NCBI GenBank assembly: GCA_023515745.1
Contig: JALECJ010000257.1
Location: 2,854,687 to 2,918,686 of the forward strand
Source of the DNA: Amoeboaphelidium protococcarum
Lineage: Eukaryota > Aphelidiomycota > Aphelidea
Direction of reading: 5' to 3'
DNA length: 64,000 nt
Notes under the pieces: generated by a model
Seen by the model: only the letters and a program-made list of their open reading frames with translations
Told to the model about the DNA's origin: nothing
Database searches by the model: none
Program-made: the position numbers and the translations under genes
Shown here: piece by piece, positions 46,973-60,214 of the stretch
Numbering within the stretch: position 1 is the stretch's first letter
How the letters are laid out: each line of letters starts with the position of its first letter

Positions 46973-48772
46973 ATGGCGCTGTCTTTTCAATCTGTTTTCA
47001 TTATACTACTCTGTGTGTGGATTAGTGTCCAGGTGTTCTTAAAGTGTGATCATCTGTTCAAGAGCATCTTCTACAGTAAAAAGGTGATCGCTACTTTCCC
47101 TCAAGACTTTGATTTTGGTATTGCCAGTGCACCTGCTCACGTTGAGGATGAAGCTGATGATCTGTGGATGGAGTGGACGCGTCCAGCGAATGAAAGCAAG
47201 ATACCTCATTTCTACAATGTACCCCATCCGGAGAAGCGTCTGCAGTTCTGGACTAGGCCTGAGGTGGAGATTGGTTTGATGAAGGATCTTGGCGTTAATT
47301 CCGTTCGTGTTGGTATCGATTGGGGTCGCGTTGTGCCGCATATGCCTGGCTCATTGAATTGCAATAGGTATGGCTACGTCCAAGAGAAGTAATCATCATC
47401 CCAAGCATCCCACCATAATGCAGCTGACTCTGATTTCAGAAGTAAATTTTGGCTTAGCAAGAAGTATCCTTGCCGGGAGGGCGTGTAAGATGTTAAAGCT
47501 TTGCGACGATATGTCAAAATCATTAATTAGATTAAGCAGCAGGGTATCAATGTTATGCTCACATTTTTCCATCACTCTCTCCCGAAGTGGAGTGATCAGT
47601 TGGCTAACAAAGGGTGGACCAGTGATAAGATGCCTGACTACTTTGCGGCCTTTGTGCACGATGTTGTTCCGCATGTGAAGCACGTAGTTGATCGATATGT
47701 TGTACTGAATGAACCTGCATGGTTCGCCAATGCTGTCTATGGAATCGGAATGTGGCCTGGTAGAATCAATAAAGGCGTGGATCCGAATGCGTATTGGAAA
47801 ATTGGCAAATATGAAGGTAATGTTGTTAAAGCTATGCGTAATATGGCCAAGGCACATTCTATGGCGTATGAGCTGATTCACCATTTTGATGACGAAGTTG
47901 GCGAGCATACAAGTTCTGGTAGTCGACCTGCTGTGGTTGGTATCGCAAAGAATATGGCGTACTATGTCTCAATACAACCTAAAATGATATCTACGCCTCT
48001 ACGCAATTTTATGGACTTTATAATGAATCGGCATTTTATGGACCTCATTGCTACAGAACTTGATTTTATCGGCATCAACTATTATGGAAAAGAGTTTGTA
48101 GGTCCTTTAGGATTGACGATTAGAAATGGTGTCGAGTACTCTGAAGCTGGACGTGCCATATCTCCGTACGGATTTTACAAAATAATCCAGACTGTCCACT
48201 AGGAGTACAATGTTGCTATGGGACGCAATTTGCCGATCATGATAACTGAGAACGGTATAAGCGATGATACTGATATTTTGCGACCTGCTTATCTCATTGA
48301 ACATCTGCTTGTGTTACGCCGGTTGCTGGATGAAGGTGTGCCAATTGTTGGATACCATCATTGGACTCTGAGTGATAATATCGAATGGGCTGATGGTTAT
48401 TGTCCAAAGTTTGGTCTGTATAAAGTTTTGCGTAATGAGAGTGTAGACGCTGGATTTGGTAGAGAGGAGAGACCAAGTGTTCATCTGTTCAAAGACATCA
48501 TTCAGAATCGAAAGATTGTGCATTAAACTAGACTCGATGCTTGGAAGTTGATTAAAGATCAATTCATCAGTTCTAACAACAGCAGTAGTAAAGTGTAGAC
48601 GTCTAACAATAGACCATTCTGTAGAAATTCTGATGGCTACTCTGTGCCTAAAGATATTGCGTACCGACCATTTTAGCGGGTGGATTGGAGATTTGATTAC
48701 AATCTCTCGCTATTCAGTTATAGTTGGTGGCCATTTACTTCTCGTTATGAAGAGTATCTTTAAATGGATTGA
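46973..48772 (+). CDS. SFR2-like family 1 glycoside hydrolase, membrane-anchored
   Basis: This single 599-residue frame runs from ATG 46973 to TGA 48770. The N-terminus is a hydrophobic anchor (about 3-22). The GH1 barrel starts FDFGIASAPAHVEDEADDLW, which resembles plant SFR2 more than ordinary beta-glucosidases. The acid/base Glu is in VLNEPAWFANAV (near 245) and the nucleophile in IMITENGISDDT (near 425). YHHWTLSDNIEWADGY and a GREERPSVHLF-like end complete the fold. SFR2 moves galactosyl groups between chloroplast galactolipids. In a chitin-making organism the substrate must be another glycolipid or glycoside, so function is open. The length (SFR2 about 620) agrees. It reads through at least nine TAA/TAG codons without an intron. 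Confidence 0.85.
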
Positions 48773-48839
48773 GCGAGCGTTATATCATTAACTCTGTATA
48801 AAGAGATCGGTGAATATTGAGTGATTAAACGCCATTTTA

Positions 48840-49315
48840 TCATTTTCTGTCTTCAACCATAATGATATGGTAACCAAACTTGGTCTTCACAGGTGGATCG
48901 GTGAATATTGGTTTAGAGACTGTTGACACTTGAAGTTCAAACGCGGCCTCTTGGAAAGGACCAACCATACTCCCTCTGTTCATATAGCCCAGACTGCCCC
49001 CATTCCGTGCTTTATCTTCTGAATACTGTTCTGCAACTTTGTCAAATGGTTTACCAGCTTTAAGTTGTTCTAATGCCTCCATACACTTGCCAAGTTTCTA
49101 CACTCAATGTACGATTACGCGCAAAGTTGATAGTAGAAAGCGCCATCGAATTTAAATGTATGTAATACCTCGCAAAGGATGTGTCGCACCTTGATGCTGT
49201 TGGCAGGCTTCAAAGACTGTCTACACGAAGCAGTTTCTATTCATCAAACGTCTAAACTCAATGTAAACTACCCATCTGCTTTGTTGGATCCCTTTTATTG
49301 GCTGTTTTTGCCCAT
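48840..49315 (-). CDS. PIN4: parvulin-type peptidyl-prolyl isomerase, PIN4/Par14
   Basis: Three exons (49272-49315, 49169-49220, 48840-49097) give 117 residues. The order is a short basic N-terminus, then [20 protein letters not shown], then [20 protein letters not shown] and [17 protein letters not shown], colinear with human PIN4 (Par14). Par14 is a cis-trans prolyl isomerase linked to ribosome biogenesis. The introns are 51 and 71 bases, GT-AG, and joining them is required to recover RHILCEK. The stop is TGA. It converges on the SFR2-like gene (68 bases). Confidence 0.93.
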
Positions 49316-49545
49316 CTCCTGTTGCTGCTGAGAACTTGTGTGTGAGAAACGGCCGATGGAAAAACTCAAGTAAAAAGGCGTTATACTGTAGTTAAAATTT
49401 TCTATTTACATACAATTCTCATTCTTGTGATATATCATCTGATTGATCAGACTTCTTCAGTGATGTACCATTCATATTCCATAAAGACGCGATATACTCC
49501 TACATATAAAGCATAATTCAGATTTAATAGAGAACGATATAATCA

Positions 49546-49899
49546 ATGCGATCATACCGTAAATTCATCGGGAGCTTGAAAGTACTTGTACAGAATGATA
49601 CCATTAAGAGTGGCATTGGCAAGCAGGAGGGAACTCAGTATGAGATAGTTACGTCTACTTTTAAACTGAAAGAACCTCGAGAAATACGCGCCTTTGTGCA
49701 GCAGTCGTTATCTATCAATGAACATTTTGAACTCAGATAATCTGCAAATTTAAAAATAAAAAAATCGCAAATCAAATCTATTCATCCATCAGTGTATCAA
49801 ACATCTTTGGGTTTTATATTCAGTATCCTATTTAAAGTGGCATCAATGAATTTAAGATTGAGATAGAACACTTTTGATGACATATCAATTAGCTTATGA
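49546..49899 (+). CDS. small protein with LYR-like N-terminus
   Basis: An ATG at 49546 opens 117 codons to TGA 49897. The start RSYRKFIGSLKVL followed by a helical REIRAFVQQSLSINEHFELR resembles LYR-motif (complex1_LYR/FMC1) proteins, small mitochondrial assembly factors. The C-terminal 50 residues are unlike that family, and they overlap the convergent hypothetical gene by about 100 bases. A spliced or earlier end is therefore possible. It is tentative. Confidence 0.4.
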
Positions 49900-50456
49900 A
49901 AGCCTTGATACAGCTTATCCTAATCCCATACGTTACTAATCAATTTCTGGGAGACAATCTTTTGCTTTTCCCACAATGCAATGAACCGGTCACCAGTGCT
50001 TTCTTATTACTGGACGGTTGTAGAACGCGCCGCATTTCCAACTCTTCCCTTTGGGAGCACAATCGTAAAATTCCCGTCGCTGAAACGGCCCGTTTTGATC
50101 TCGGCTGCATTGTTAGATCTGATCACCTGGACTCCTCGGCACTGCCCAGGAAATTTATACTTGCGACCAATTTAGTTCTATTTCCAGACACCGAGACACA
50201 GTTCATCCCACTTTCCATACTGTTTGATCCTTTTTAACTCTTCTGGTTAGATTCGACCCATTGAAGTTCCTCCATTATCGTCTTTTCCTTTACTATTGTT
50301 ATTAGCGGTAAAGGTGTTGTTGACATTGTCATCCGTGGAGTTCAAAATACTCTTGGTGAGATCTTTAAATTTCCTTCTAACAGCATGTACCGCATTAGGG
50401 GAATCGCCTAAGGAAGTATTTGAATCTTGAGGATCTTTATCTGAACCAGCAGTCAT
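49797..50456 (-). CDS. hypothetical protein, 219 residues
   Basis: The frame runs from ATG 50456 to TGA 49797. The first 65 residues are polar and disordered (Ser/Asn/Asp). A folded part follows with QYGKWDELCLGVW, YKFPGQCRGVQVIRSN and FSDGNFTIVLPKGRVG, which suggests a small beta-rich domain. Then comes a helical end. No family was recognised. Seven TAG/TAA act as Gln, including a QQ pair. It is plausible as a real gene because it stays open and protein-like over its full length. Confidence 0.5.
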
Positions 50457-50494
50457 GTAAATATATTAAGTGTTGAAAGAAAGATTACTACTGA

Positions 50495-50671
50495 ATGGAT
50501 GGATTTCAGGAGATAAAACAACGGGAATCTTCCAACTTGACAACGACTGAAACAGATGATCCGCTTCGCCTAATTATCACTGCCATTCAAATAATGAGGC
50601 CGGATATTAATGGATAACAGTAATAGTCATCGCAAAGGAATAAGACTCATAAAAAGAAATAACAACTCTGA
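50495..50671 (+). other. short frame interrupted by in-frame TGA
   Basis: An ATG at 50495 opens 58 codons (DDPLRLIITAIQIM, then a Gln/Lys-rich stretch) to TGA 50669. The same frame stays open for about 70 codons beyond, with protein-like content (ACDWHVLDARLLQSLAAKLC). It could be a two-part gene with an undetected intron or a chance frame. Confidence 0.2.
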
Positions 50672-50835
50672 GCCAATCAGAAGTCTTAATCAAGAGAACA
50701 ATTAGCTTGTGATTGGCATGTTCTTGACGCTAGATTGTTACAATCTCTTGCAGCCAAGCTCTGTGATCCTCATTTATTAATCTTTTAGTTTCAAATTCCA
50801 ACCTCACACAGACTGTAAATATTCAGATATATATA

Positions 50836-53172
50836 ATGCTCATATCACGTGCTTGTTTTTATTTATGTATTCTATTTCTTTCATGTATAGTATAAATCCG
50901 AGCACAGCTGCAATTGGTGGATATGTTGGGCCCTCTGGTAAAAAGTAACGCGTCCATTGTCTCAACTTTTTAACGGTTGATCAGTAATGGTACACTTTCA
51001 AGAGAGGTGTTGAATATACCTCTTATACTGGCCTCTAATAGCTCACGTATAGATAATAAATATATTATAAAGTTGAAGGATTCCACGCCAAAAAGTGCTA
51101 TTGACGTCATCAATTAAATCATGTTGCTGCTTGATGGCACTGTTGTACATCGGTACACAAAGACTTTGAATGGATTCTCTGTACAATTCCCTGCTGAAAT
51201 ACCGCTAGATATTATTCGACGGATTCCTTATATCGAGTACATTGAGCAGGATTTTACTCACTCTCTGACGTAAGTACAGTAATGCGACAGTAATTTATGG
51301 GGTCTTGACAGGATCGATTAGGCAACGTTACCACTTGATCGCCAGTATACGTTTGATCTAACTGGAAATGGTGTAAATGTCTACATTGTCGATAGTGGTA
51401 TGGATACTGTTCACCCTGAATTCACTGGTCGATCTAAAATAGTATTTAGCACTCAAGAAGGCTAGGCGCGTGGTGGGGACTGCTCTGGACATGGCACTCA
51501 CGTTGCAGGTATCATTGGTGGCGTGAATACTGGAGTGGCGAAGTAGGCTAATATGTTCTCGCTGTAAGTTTTTGACTGTGCTGATCGCGCATCGAATTCC
51601 GATATAGTCGCAGCTCTTGAGTATGTCACGTAGAACTATGTTAAGCCAGCTCTGATTAACATGAGTCTTGGTCCAATTAAGAATGCGCAAGGCCAGTATC
51701 CGCGTAGTTAACCTCTGGATGCAGCAATCGGTAGAGTGATCAATCTTGGAATTTCAGTGTTTGCAGCATCTGGAAATGATAATCTAGATGGGTGTGACGG
51801 TACTCCTGCTGGAACCCCAAATGTATTCACTGTTGGTGCAAGCGACTCAAGTGATAGGAGAGCTTCATTTTCCAATTATGGATCTTGCGTTTCACTCTTT
51901 GCTCCTGGATAAGGAATTGTTAGCACAGCACCAGGCAATTAATATCTATCTAGAGATGGTACAAGTCAGGCAACTCCCTTTGCTGCCGGAGTTGCTGCAT
52001 TATACTTACAGAGAAATCCTAACGCGTCTCCGGAAGATGTAAAAAATGCTCTCATCAGTGCTGCTCAGATGAATGTCGTGAAAAATGCATAAAGTAGTCC
52101 TAATAGGTTGCTTAAATCCTTCAGCATTCCAGAGGCAAATTCTCCTGGTGCTAAGGAGCAATTTGTTAAACTTGCTCCGCCAGGATATATTGAGTCGGTT
52201 TTGAGAGGTACTAACAAGCCGGATGTTACTAAAACAATCATATATGCTGTTGTGGGATCTGTGGTGGCTGTTACCGTTGTCTTGATCATGGTGTGGTTCT
52301 GTAATCGACGAAGAAGATTGCAATAGCTGAAGAGGAAGAACTAGAAATTAGCAGCTCAGCCATTTGAGAATTAGGATATTCGTGATTCTGAGCGAAAGTC
52401 ATTATAGGAGCAGTTTCCGCCTGAGGATTTGATGGTGGAAAATCCTCCTCTATTTATCGATATGAGGCAGGCATCTCTGCGCATTTAAGGAGATGAAGTC
52501 CCTGCAGCTTTGGATAAAGCTCGTACGTAGGATGAAGAACCCGCAGTCGTAAAGAAGTCTCCTAATTCTCGGTCACCTCCTAGACGTAGTCTGTCTCCTA
52601 GACAATAATTGATGCTACAATAAGCCGCGCAACAGTTGCACGAGCAAGTGCAGAAGCAGGCCCTTAAAATGCCAATGTAGAATAAGAAGTAGGCAAGATT
52701 GTCTGAGGTGGAAAGTCCTATACCTCGACGATAATTGCCACACTTGGCAGATATCAGCTCTGGGCCTGCGAGTCCTGTAGCGCGTAACATTATAGTGGAA
52801 GATGGTAGGAAAAGGTTAGTTACCAGTCCGTTTAAACACAAGCGCCTGACCAGTGTGTACGATGTTGCTGTGACGCCGCCACCACGGCTGTAAATTCCTG
52901 CTCACTCACAAAGGTTGCGCCAGTTAAAAGATGATAATGGTCCGGGTAAAACGTCGCCAATGTCCCCGAATGCAATGTCACCCGTGACTCCTGCTGTGAT
53001 TGCCAACAACAGGTAGGTTGAGTTGGATAGTCCTCAATCTGCGTTTAGTCCAAAGTTTGACGTACCTAACGATACAACATTACGTGCGCCCATTCCAATA
53101 AGATCTCTGAATCCTGGTGCCAAGAAAGCATAATGGTCACCACAGTCGAAAAATGTACGTGATCGTCCATGA
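50836..53172 (+). CDS. membrane-anchored subtilisin-like serine protease (S8, proteinase K type)
   Basis: Two exons, 50836-51269 and 51312-53172, give 764 residues. A signal peptide (about 1-24, [18 protein letters not shown]) leads to an I9-type propeptide ([16 protein letters not shown]). The catalytic domain has Asp in VYIVDSGMD (near 171), His in GHGTHVAGI (near 205) and Ser in [12 protein letters not shown] (near 361). A single membrane segment lies at about 450-474 ([18 protein letters not shown]). It is followed by a basic stop and a long tail of nearly 290 residues rich in Ser/Pro/Gln. Proteinase-K-like enzymes are usually secreted. A type I membrane form with a big cytosolic tail is unusual. 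The intron is only 42 bases. The start was chosen because the signal peptide needs TAA read as Gln near residue 20. Confidence 0.88.
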
Positions 53173-53235
53173 ATAGCGCCAATATATTTCCTTTCATTCT
53201 TAAGTTGAATCTTTAAAGAGTTTTCACTCAACAAA

Positions 53236-54560
53236 TCATTCGGCTTAAATAACAGCAGCTGCACCCATACCAGTACCGATACACATACTCACAACACCCA
53301 ACTTCTTTCCAGTACGCTTCAGTTCAGGCAATATAGTGGCAATCTGTCTTGCACCAGTAGCACCCAGAGGATGACCCAACGCAATAGCACCACCCTTTGG
53401 ATTCACCTTCTCAAATGGAATATTCAAAGTCTTGATGCTGTATACGCACTAGGATGCAAAAGCCTCATTGATTTCATATATATCAATGTCATTCACACTT
53501 AAGCCAGCCTTCTTCAAAGCCTTTGGAATGGCAAAAGCCGGTCCAATGCCCATGATATGAGGAGGTACACCTGCAACGGCAAAACTGATCCACTTTCCAA
53601 CGATAGGCAGTCCCAATTGCTGAGCCTTGGAGCGCTTCATCAACAATACAGCAGCTGCTCCATCCGTGACTTGACTTGCATTACCAGCCGTGGTGGTACC
53701 ATCTTCTTTAAAGGCAGGTCTCAACTTGCTCAGCGTCTCAAAAGTAGTTCCTGCGCGAATACCATCATCTTGCGTCAAAGTGACAGTCTTCTCAGCACCA
53801 TCTTTACCAGTGACAGTGACTTGGCACGGTACAATTTCCTCCTTGAACCAGCCATTCTTCGTTGCAATGCTAGCCTTCTCATGACTAGCCACGGCGAACT
53901 TATCCTGTACCTCACGCGACACTCCAAACTAGGAGGCGACATTCTCCGAGGTCTGTCCCATAGGAATCAAAGAATCTGCAGCCTGCTTATTGCTCAGCAC
54001 TTTATCACTCATCTGAGATGGCACAGCATTAGGACCATAGTTGCTGGTCATTGACTCCACACCGGCACCAATACCGACTTCAATAACACCAGTCTAAATA
54101 GCAGCCACAATGCTAGCACAAGCCTACAATCCACTAGAACACTGACGATTCACGGTACTCACACTCGAAGTGTCTGGAAAGCCAGCATACAGCATGGACA
54201 TTCTGGCCAATGTTGCGCCACCACCAGGAGGCAGAACATTACCAACTTGAATATCTTCAACCAGAGCGGGGTCGATACCAGTCTTGTCCAAGATTCCTTT
54301 CAGAGCAAATGCCAATATCTCCTCCTACAAAGTGTCTTTAAATCCACCCTTGCGAGCACGAGTCAAAGGAGTTCTCACAGCACTACACATAGAGATGTAA
54401 AGTGAACGTGTGTAACATTCATAGGTGGTCATGTACAAAAACCCGAAGCGGTATGAAATACTTACGCAACAATAACTACATCATCTGGGCTCTTTTTAGC
54501 AAACTTTCCAGCTGCAGCTTCCAAATGGCTGTTAACCAAATTAATTCTCTAAGATTCCAT
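53236..54560 (-). CDS. peroxisomal 3-ketoacyl-CoA thiolase
   Basis: Two exons (54466-54560 and 53236-54382) give 413 residues. Residues 5-13, RINLVNSHL, match the peroxisomal targeting signal 2 pattern. The thiolase fold follows: the active-site Cys in NRQCSSGLQA (near 111), NEAFAS, GGAIALGHPLGATGAR and the second Cys in CIGTGMGAAAV. The enzyme cleaves 3-ketoacyl-CoA in the last step of beta-oxidation. The Gln in CSSGLQA, invariant in thiolases, is encoded by TAG. The intron (83 bases) splits the Ala of VAAVRTP. A nearly identical 3' part lies at 63671-64000. ACGCGT is at 54702-54707, 142 bases upstream. The spacer 54561-55162 before MCM3 shows no gene. Confidence 0.95.
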
Positions 54561-54701
54561 AATAACTAAATCTAAAAGTTTATTAGTTAGACTGTCGAGT
54601 ATTATCAGAAGAGGAGGAAGAAAGAGATTGCCGGAAGTGTCGTCGGCTTGAACGAAAGAACGAACGGATGAAGAAATCTCACAACGGGAAGAGCAAACGT
54701 A

Positions 54702-54707
54702 ACGCGT
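54702..54707. promoter_or_regulatory. ACGCGT motif upstream of thiolase
   Basis: This copy lies 142 bases upstream of the thiolase start. A related ACGCGCG occurs at about 55049, some 110 bases before the MCM3 start, in a sequence followed by TTTCACC. Confidence 0.35.
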
Positions 54708-55162
54708 CGAATGGACCTAACTCACTGATCGTAGTTATGAGGCATTATGAAGACGGCTTTCAAAGTGTTATGCGAGCTCTTTATGAGTTGGTATAATTTA
54801 ACATTCATATTTAATTTTAATTGATTCAGCTTAGAACTCAAGACAAGTGCATGATGAATCCGACACAAGATAAAATAGGCAACCTTACTCATTACACAAG
54901 TTTGACTTTAACCGCTTTAACCGCATCGAATACCGGCAAAGTTTTCCAGCTTTATTAGCCAGTCCTTAGGCCTATCGTCAACTGTTTCAGAACTCGCCGC
55001 AACTACTTTTACAAGAGAAGGAAAGCACTAAATGGACCGTTAAACGAACGCGCGTTTCACCAAATCGCCCACCGGTCTTCAGCACGCTTTCTAATTTTAC
55101 AACTGAAGTAATTTTACATTACTGTACTTTTAGTCTTCTAAATTAGAACTCTGCCACTCGAT

Positions 55163-57741
<2,579 letters not shown>

Positions 57742-57860
57742 AACTCCTCCTCTGTTATACTGATCGTCATGTTGGCATAGCTTGTTGGAGATGAGACTGA
57801 TGAGAATTCTATTGTTACAACATTGTTAATGTTACTTTGTACCCTTAATTTCGCTTCAAA

Positions 57861-57880
57861 CTCTCTCTCTCTCTCTCTCT
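57861..57880. repeat. CT dinucleotide microsatellite
   Basis: Ten CT units lie 120 bases after the MCM3 stop. The spacer 57742-58057 otherwise holds only CG-rich motifs such as GCGCGTTCGCG near 57921. Confidence 0.8.
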
Positions 57881-58057
57881 TTGACTGCGAGAACTATCAT
57901 AAGCGTCAGCTGTGCTCTAAGCGCGTTCGCGTTTCGAGTTTCTGCTTTTCGCGTGGACGCATTGCCACTTCAATAGCCTCTCTTTCATACGTGCAATATA
58001 CCATTAAAACGTTAACAAATTTACTAATTATTTTAGTAGAAAGTTGTCAAGAAAGGA

Positions 58058-58687
58058 ATGACTGTGCAGAATACCCCAATATCCTCCTTACCACTTAAGG
58101 ATTACCGATTGTCAAATGATTCAATGAGTCAAGAGAGTACTATGGCGAACCAAGTCTTTGTCATCAAATGTCAACCAAGTGTTGTCCCTATTGACATTAA
58201 CATGAAATGGCTGATGGAACAAGGCTGGGACCACAAGCTGGACAGAATGCGCTATTCAGTAAGATTTGATTTAGGTGTTAACTTTTATAATCCGTGTATA
58301 TTGAGTGTAGAGCGAGTAATTGTTTATTAGGAAATTTGAGCCGCTGAAGAATTTTTGTATCACGGTTCAGTTGCTGGACTCTCTCACCGTTGTTGTGTAT
58401 TCAAACAATTAGGCTGAGGCTGAGCGTTACTTCCAAAATTTATTCTTATTCGCGGACGATGGTGGATCTTGGCTTAACGTTTAAGAATCTGAGATGAACA
58501 TTTCTGCTCGTGGCTGGTCTGACAATCCAAGTAAGTTTTACTTTAGACGCACTTGTATTTAATTCTAATTAATCTCTCAGAGTGTGATCTTGTAGGTGAT
58601 GTGATGTTCTTCTGCGGAACTGTGAATAGTGCCTTTTCTATTTGGGGAAAGCTGTTGATTGAAAAGCAGTTGAGTCTGCTACAATGA
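58058..58687 (+). CDS. hypothetical protein, three exons
   Basis: Exons 58058-58258, 58341-58530 and 58581-58687 join in frame to 165 residues ending at TGA 58685. The first intron uses a GTAAG donor and an acceptor at TTTGAG 58335-58340. An earlier TAG acceptor would bring in a TGA. The protein is polar at the start, then has NFCITVQLLDSLTVVVYS and LVGDVMFFCGTVNSAFSIWG, suggesting an alpha/beta fold. No family was recognised. The splice consistency supports a real gene. The true start could be one of two later Mets. Confidence 0.5.
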
Positions 58688-58959
58688 TCATGGGTGAATG
58701 ATTAGTCGTTGTATATACAAAAGTATGGTAGTAATTATATTTAGTAGTCACGTAGTTTTATCAGTGCCATTGTTTTTTTAACAACTGTTTCGGAACTCGA
58801 CGACCCGAATGCGCGTGATCTCGATATTCGCGTGTTAGTACTCCGTGAACAAGGAGGGGCATCAAATCGATAAATTTCCCACGGTGATTAGCAGTTTTTC
58901 TATTTTGCTCCAGAACAATACTAAATCGAGCAATTGTCATACCAACATTAATAACAAAT

Positions 58960-59472
58960 ATGAAATTGTAATTCCTGTCTGTAGTGTCACTGATTTCTCT
59001 TGCATTCGCTGTTCCTTTTGGAAGCGATTTCGATGTATCTGATGTTGGTGATTATGCTTTGTCCCAAGCTGAGAATGATGATATTGACCAGGAGTCAATG
59101 CCCAATGGCTACAATGCAGATTTGATGCGCAATGCGATGCACGCTAATCACGAGTATTATAATGCTTACCAAGATGCTCTGAGTAATCCTGATAATGCAG
59201 ATTTGAATGCACGCGCGATGGAAGCGTACTCTAAATACAAAAAGTTGGATCCTGTAGCCTTGAAGCTTGACTCTGCATGGAAAAGTACTTAAGCAGCGAT
59301 AGATAAGAAATCTTATGAGCCCATGCCTGTTTATCCTTCTCAACGCCCAAGCTGGACCCACAGCAGTACTATGAGAAAGCAGAAACCTGTCGTACGTGTC
59401 CCTCGTTAGAAGAGTAGTGGCGCTCGCTCAAGATCTATGACAGGAGCACGCTAATCTATGATGGCTTTTTGA
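58960..59472 (+). CDS. small secreted protein, unknown function
   Basis: This 170-residue frame runs from ATG 58960 to TGA 59470. The N-terminus MKLQFLSVVSLISLAFAVPF is a clear signal peptide, with cleavage likely after SLAFA. It contains a TAA read as Gln at codon 4. The mature part is acidic at first, then has a helical DLMRNAMHANHEYYNAYQDA region and ends in a basic, Ser/Arg/Pro-rich tail. It has no cysteines, so no disulfide-knot effector fold. I recognise no family. It may be a wall or extracellular protein. Confidence 0.6.
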
Positions 59473-59603
59473 ATTCCGTTGCTTTACATCTGGGATATAA
59501 CACCGCCTTAGTACTTTAGAAGATGGCCAGTTCCCATGCAAAAAAGAATATTATATATGAGATGATATAGATAGATGAAAAAGGTTCAGTATAAAACATT
59601 TAT

Positions 59604-60029
59604 TCATTCAACTTTATCATTATTCACATTTGTGATATTAATTTCAACTTGCCCGACGCAGACGATTGGATTATCCATGGTCTTTATGTGAGGGAAATAC
59701 TACTAGACTAGATTCTTTGCTTCCAAATTCACTTTCATATACTGAGTGATAAACTTGAACTCTTGCGAATGGTGCATGCTTTATTGTGATGATAGACTAA
59801 TTGCATCATTAACTAGAGAATCTCTTTCAACATTTTCAATAGCAGCCAGTAATGTACCATCTTGTAGAAGGATAGACACGCGATAAAACAATGGACAATC
59901 AACTTGTCGCGTTTCACAGCCACTGCCTTTGCCATTACAGAATTGATTCTAATGTTTATGCAAAGTGCACCAATTCAACTCATAATCTTTAGGAGGTTTA
60001 ACGACTACACACTTAGAAAATGATGACAT
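59604..60029 (-). CDS. hypothetical protein, 141 residues
   Basis: The frame runs from ATG 60029 to TGA 59604. It starts with a Cys-containing part (WCTLHKHQNQFCNGKGSGC) that could bind a metal, then VSILLQDGTLLAAIEN and a closing PIVCVGQVEINITNV. The strand pattern hints at an OB-like fold, but this is weak. It starts 186 bases from the divergent aminotransferase gene with an ACGCGT (60074-60079) in between. Four TAA/TAG codons act as Gln. Confidence 0.5.
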
Positions 60030-60073
60030 GATATCATTGGAGTGTAAGTATTATGACAATTTAAGTAAATCTT

Positions 60074-60079
60074 ACGCGT
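60074..60079. promoter_or_regulatory. ACGCGT motif in a divergent promoter
   Basis: This copy lies 45 bases from one start (60029) and 136 bases from the other (60215), in a 185-base spacer. Confidence 0.4.
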
Positions 60080-60214
60080 ACCATGTAACGTGTAAATTTG
60101 ACGCGACGGTAGTTATATCACTATTCCATGCAGTTGATGTTGAAGCTAAAGTTCTGATTCAGAGTCAAAGTAATCATCAACATCGACATTGAAGTCCACC
60201 TGATCATAGAGCAC

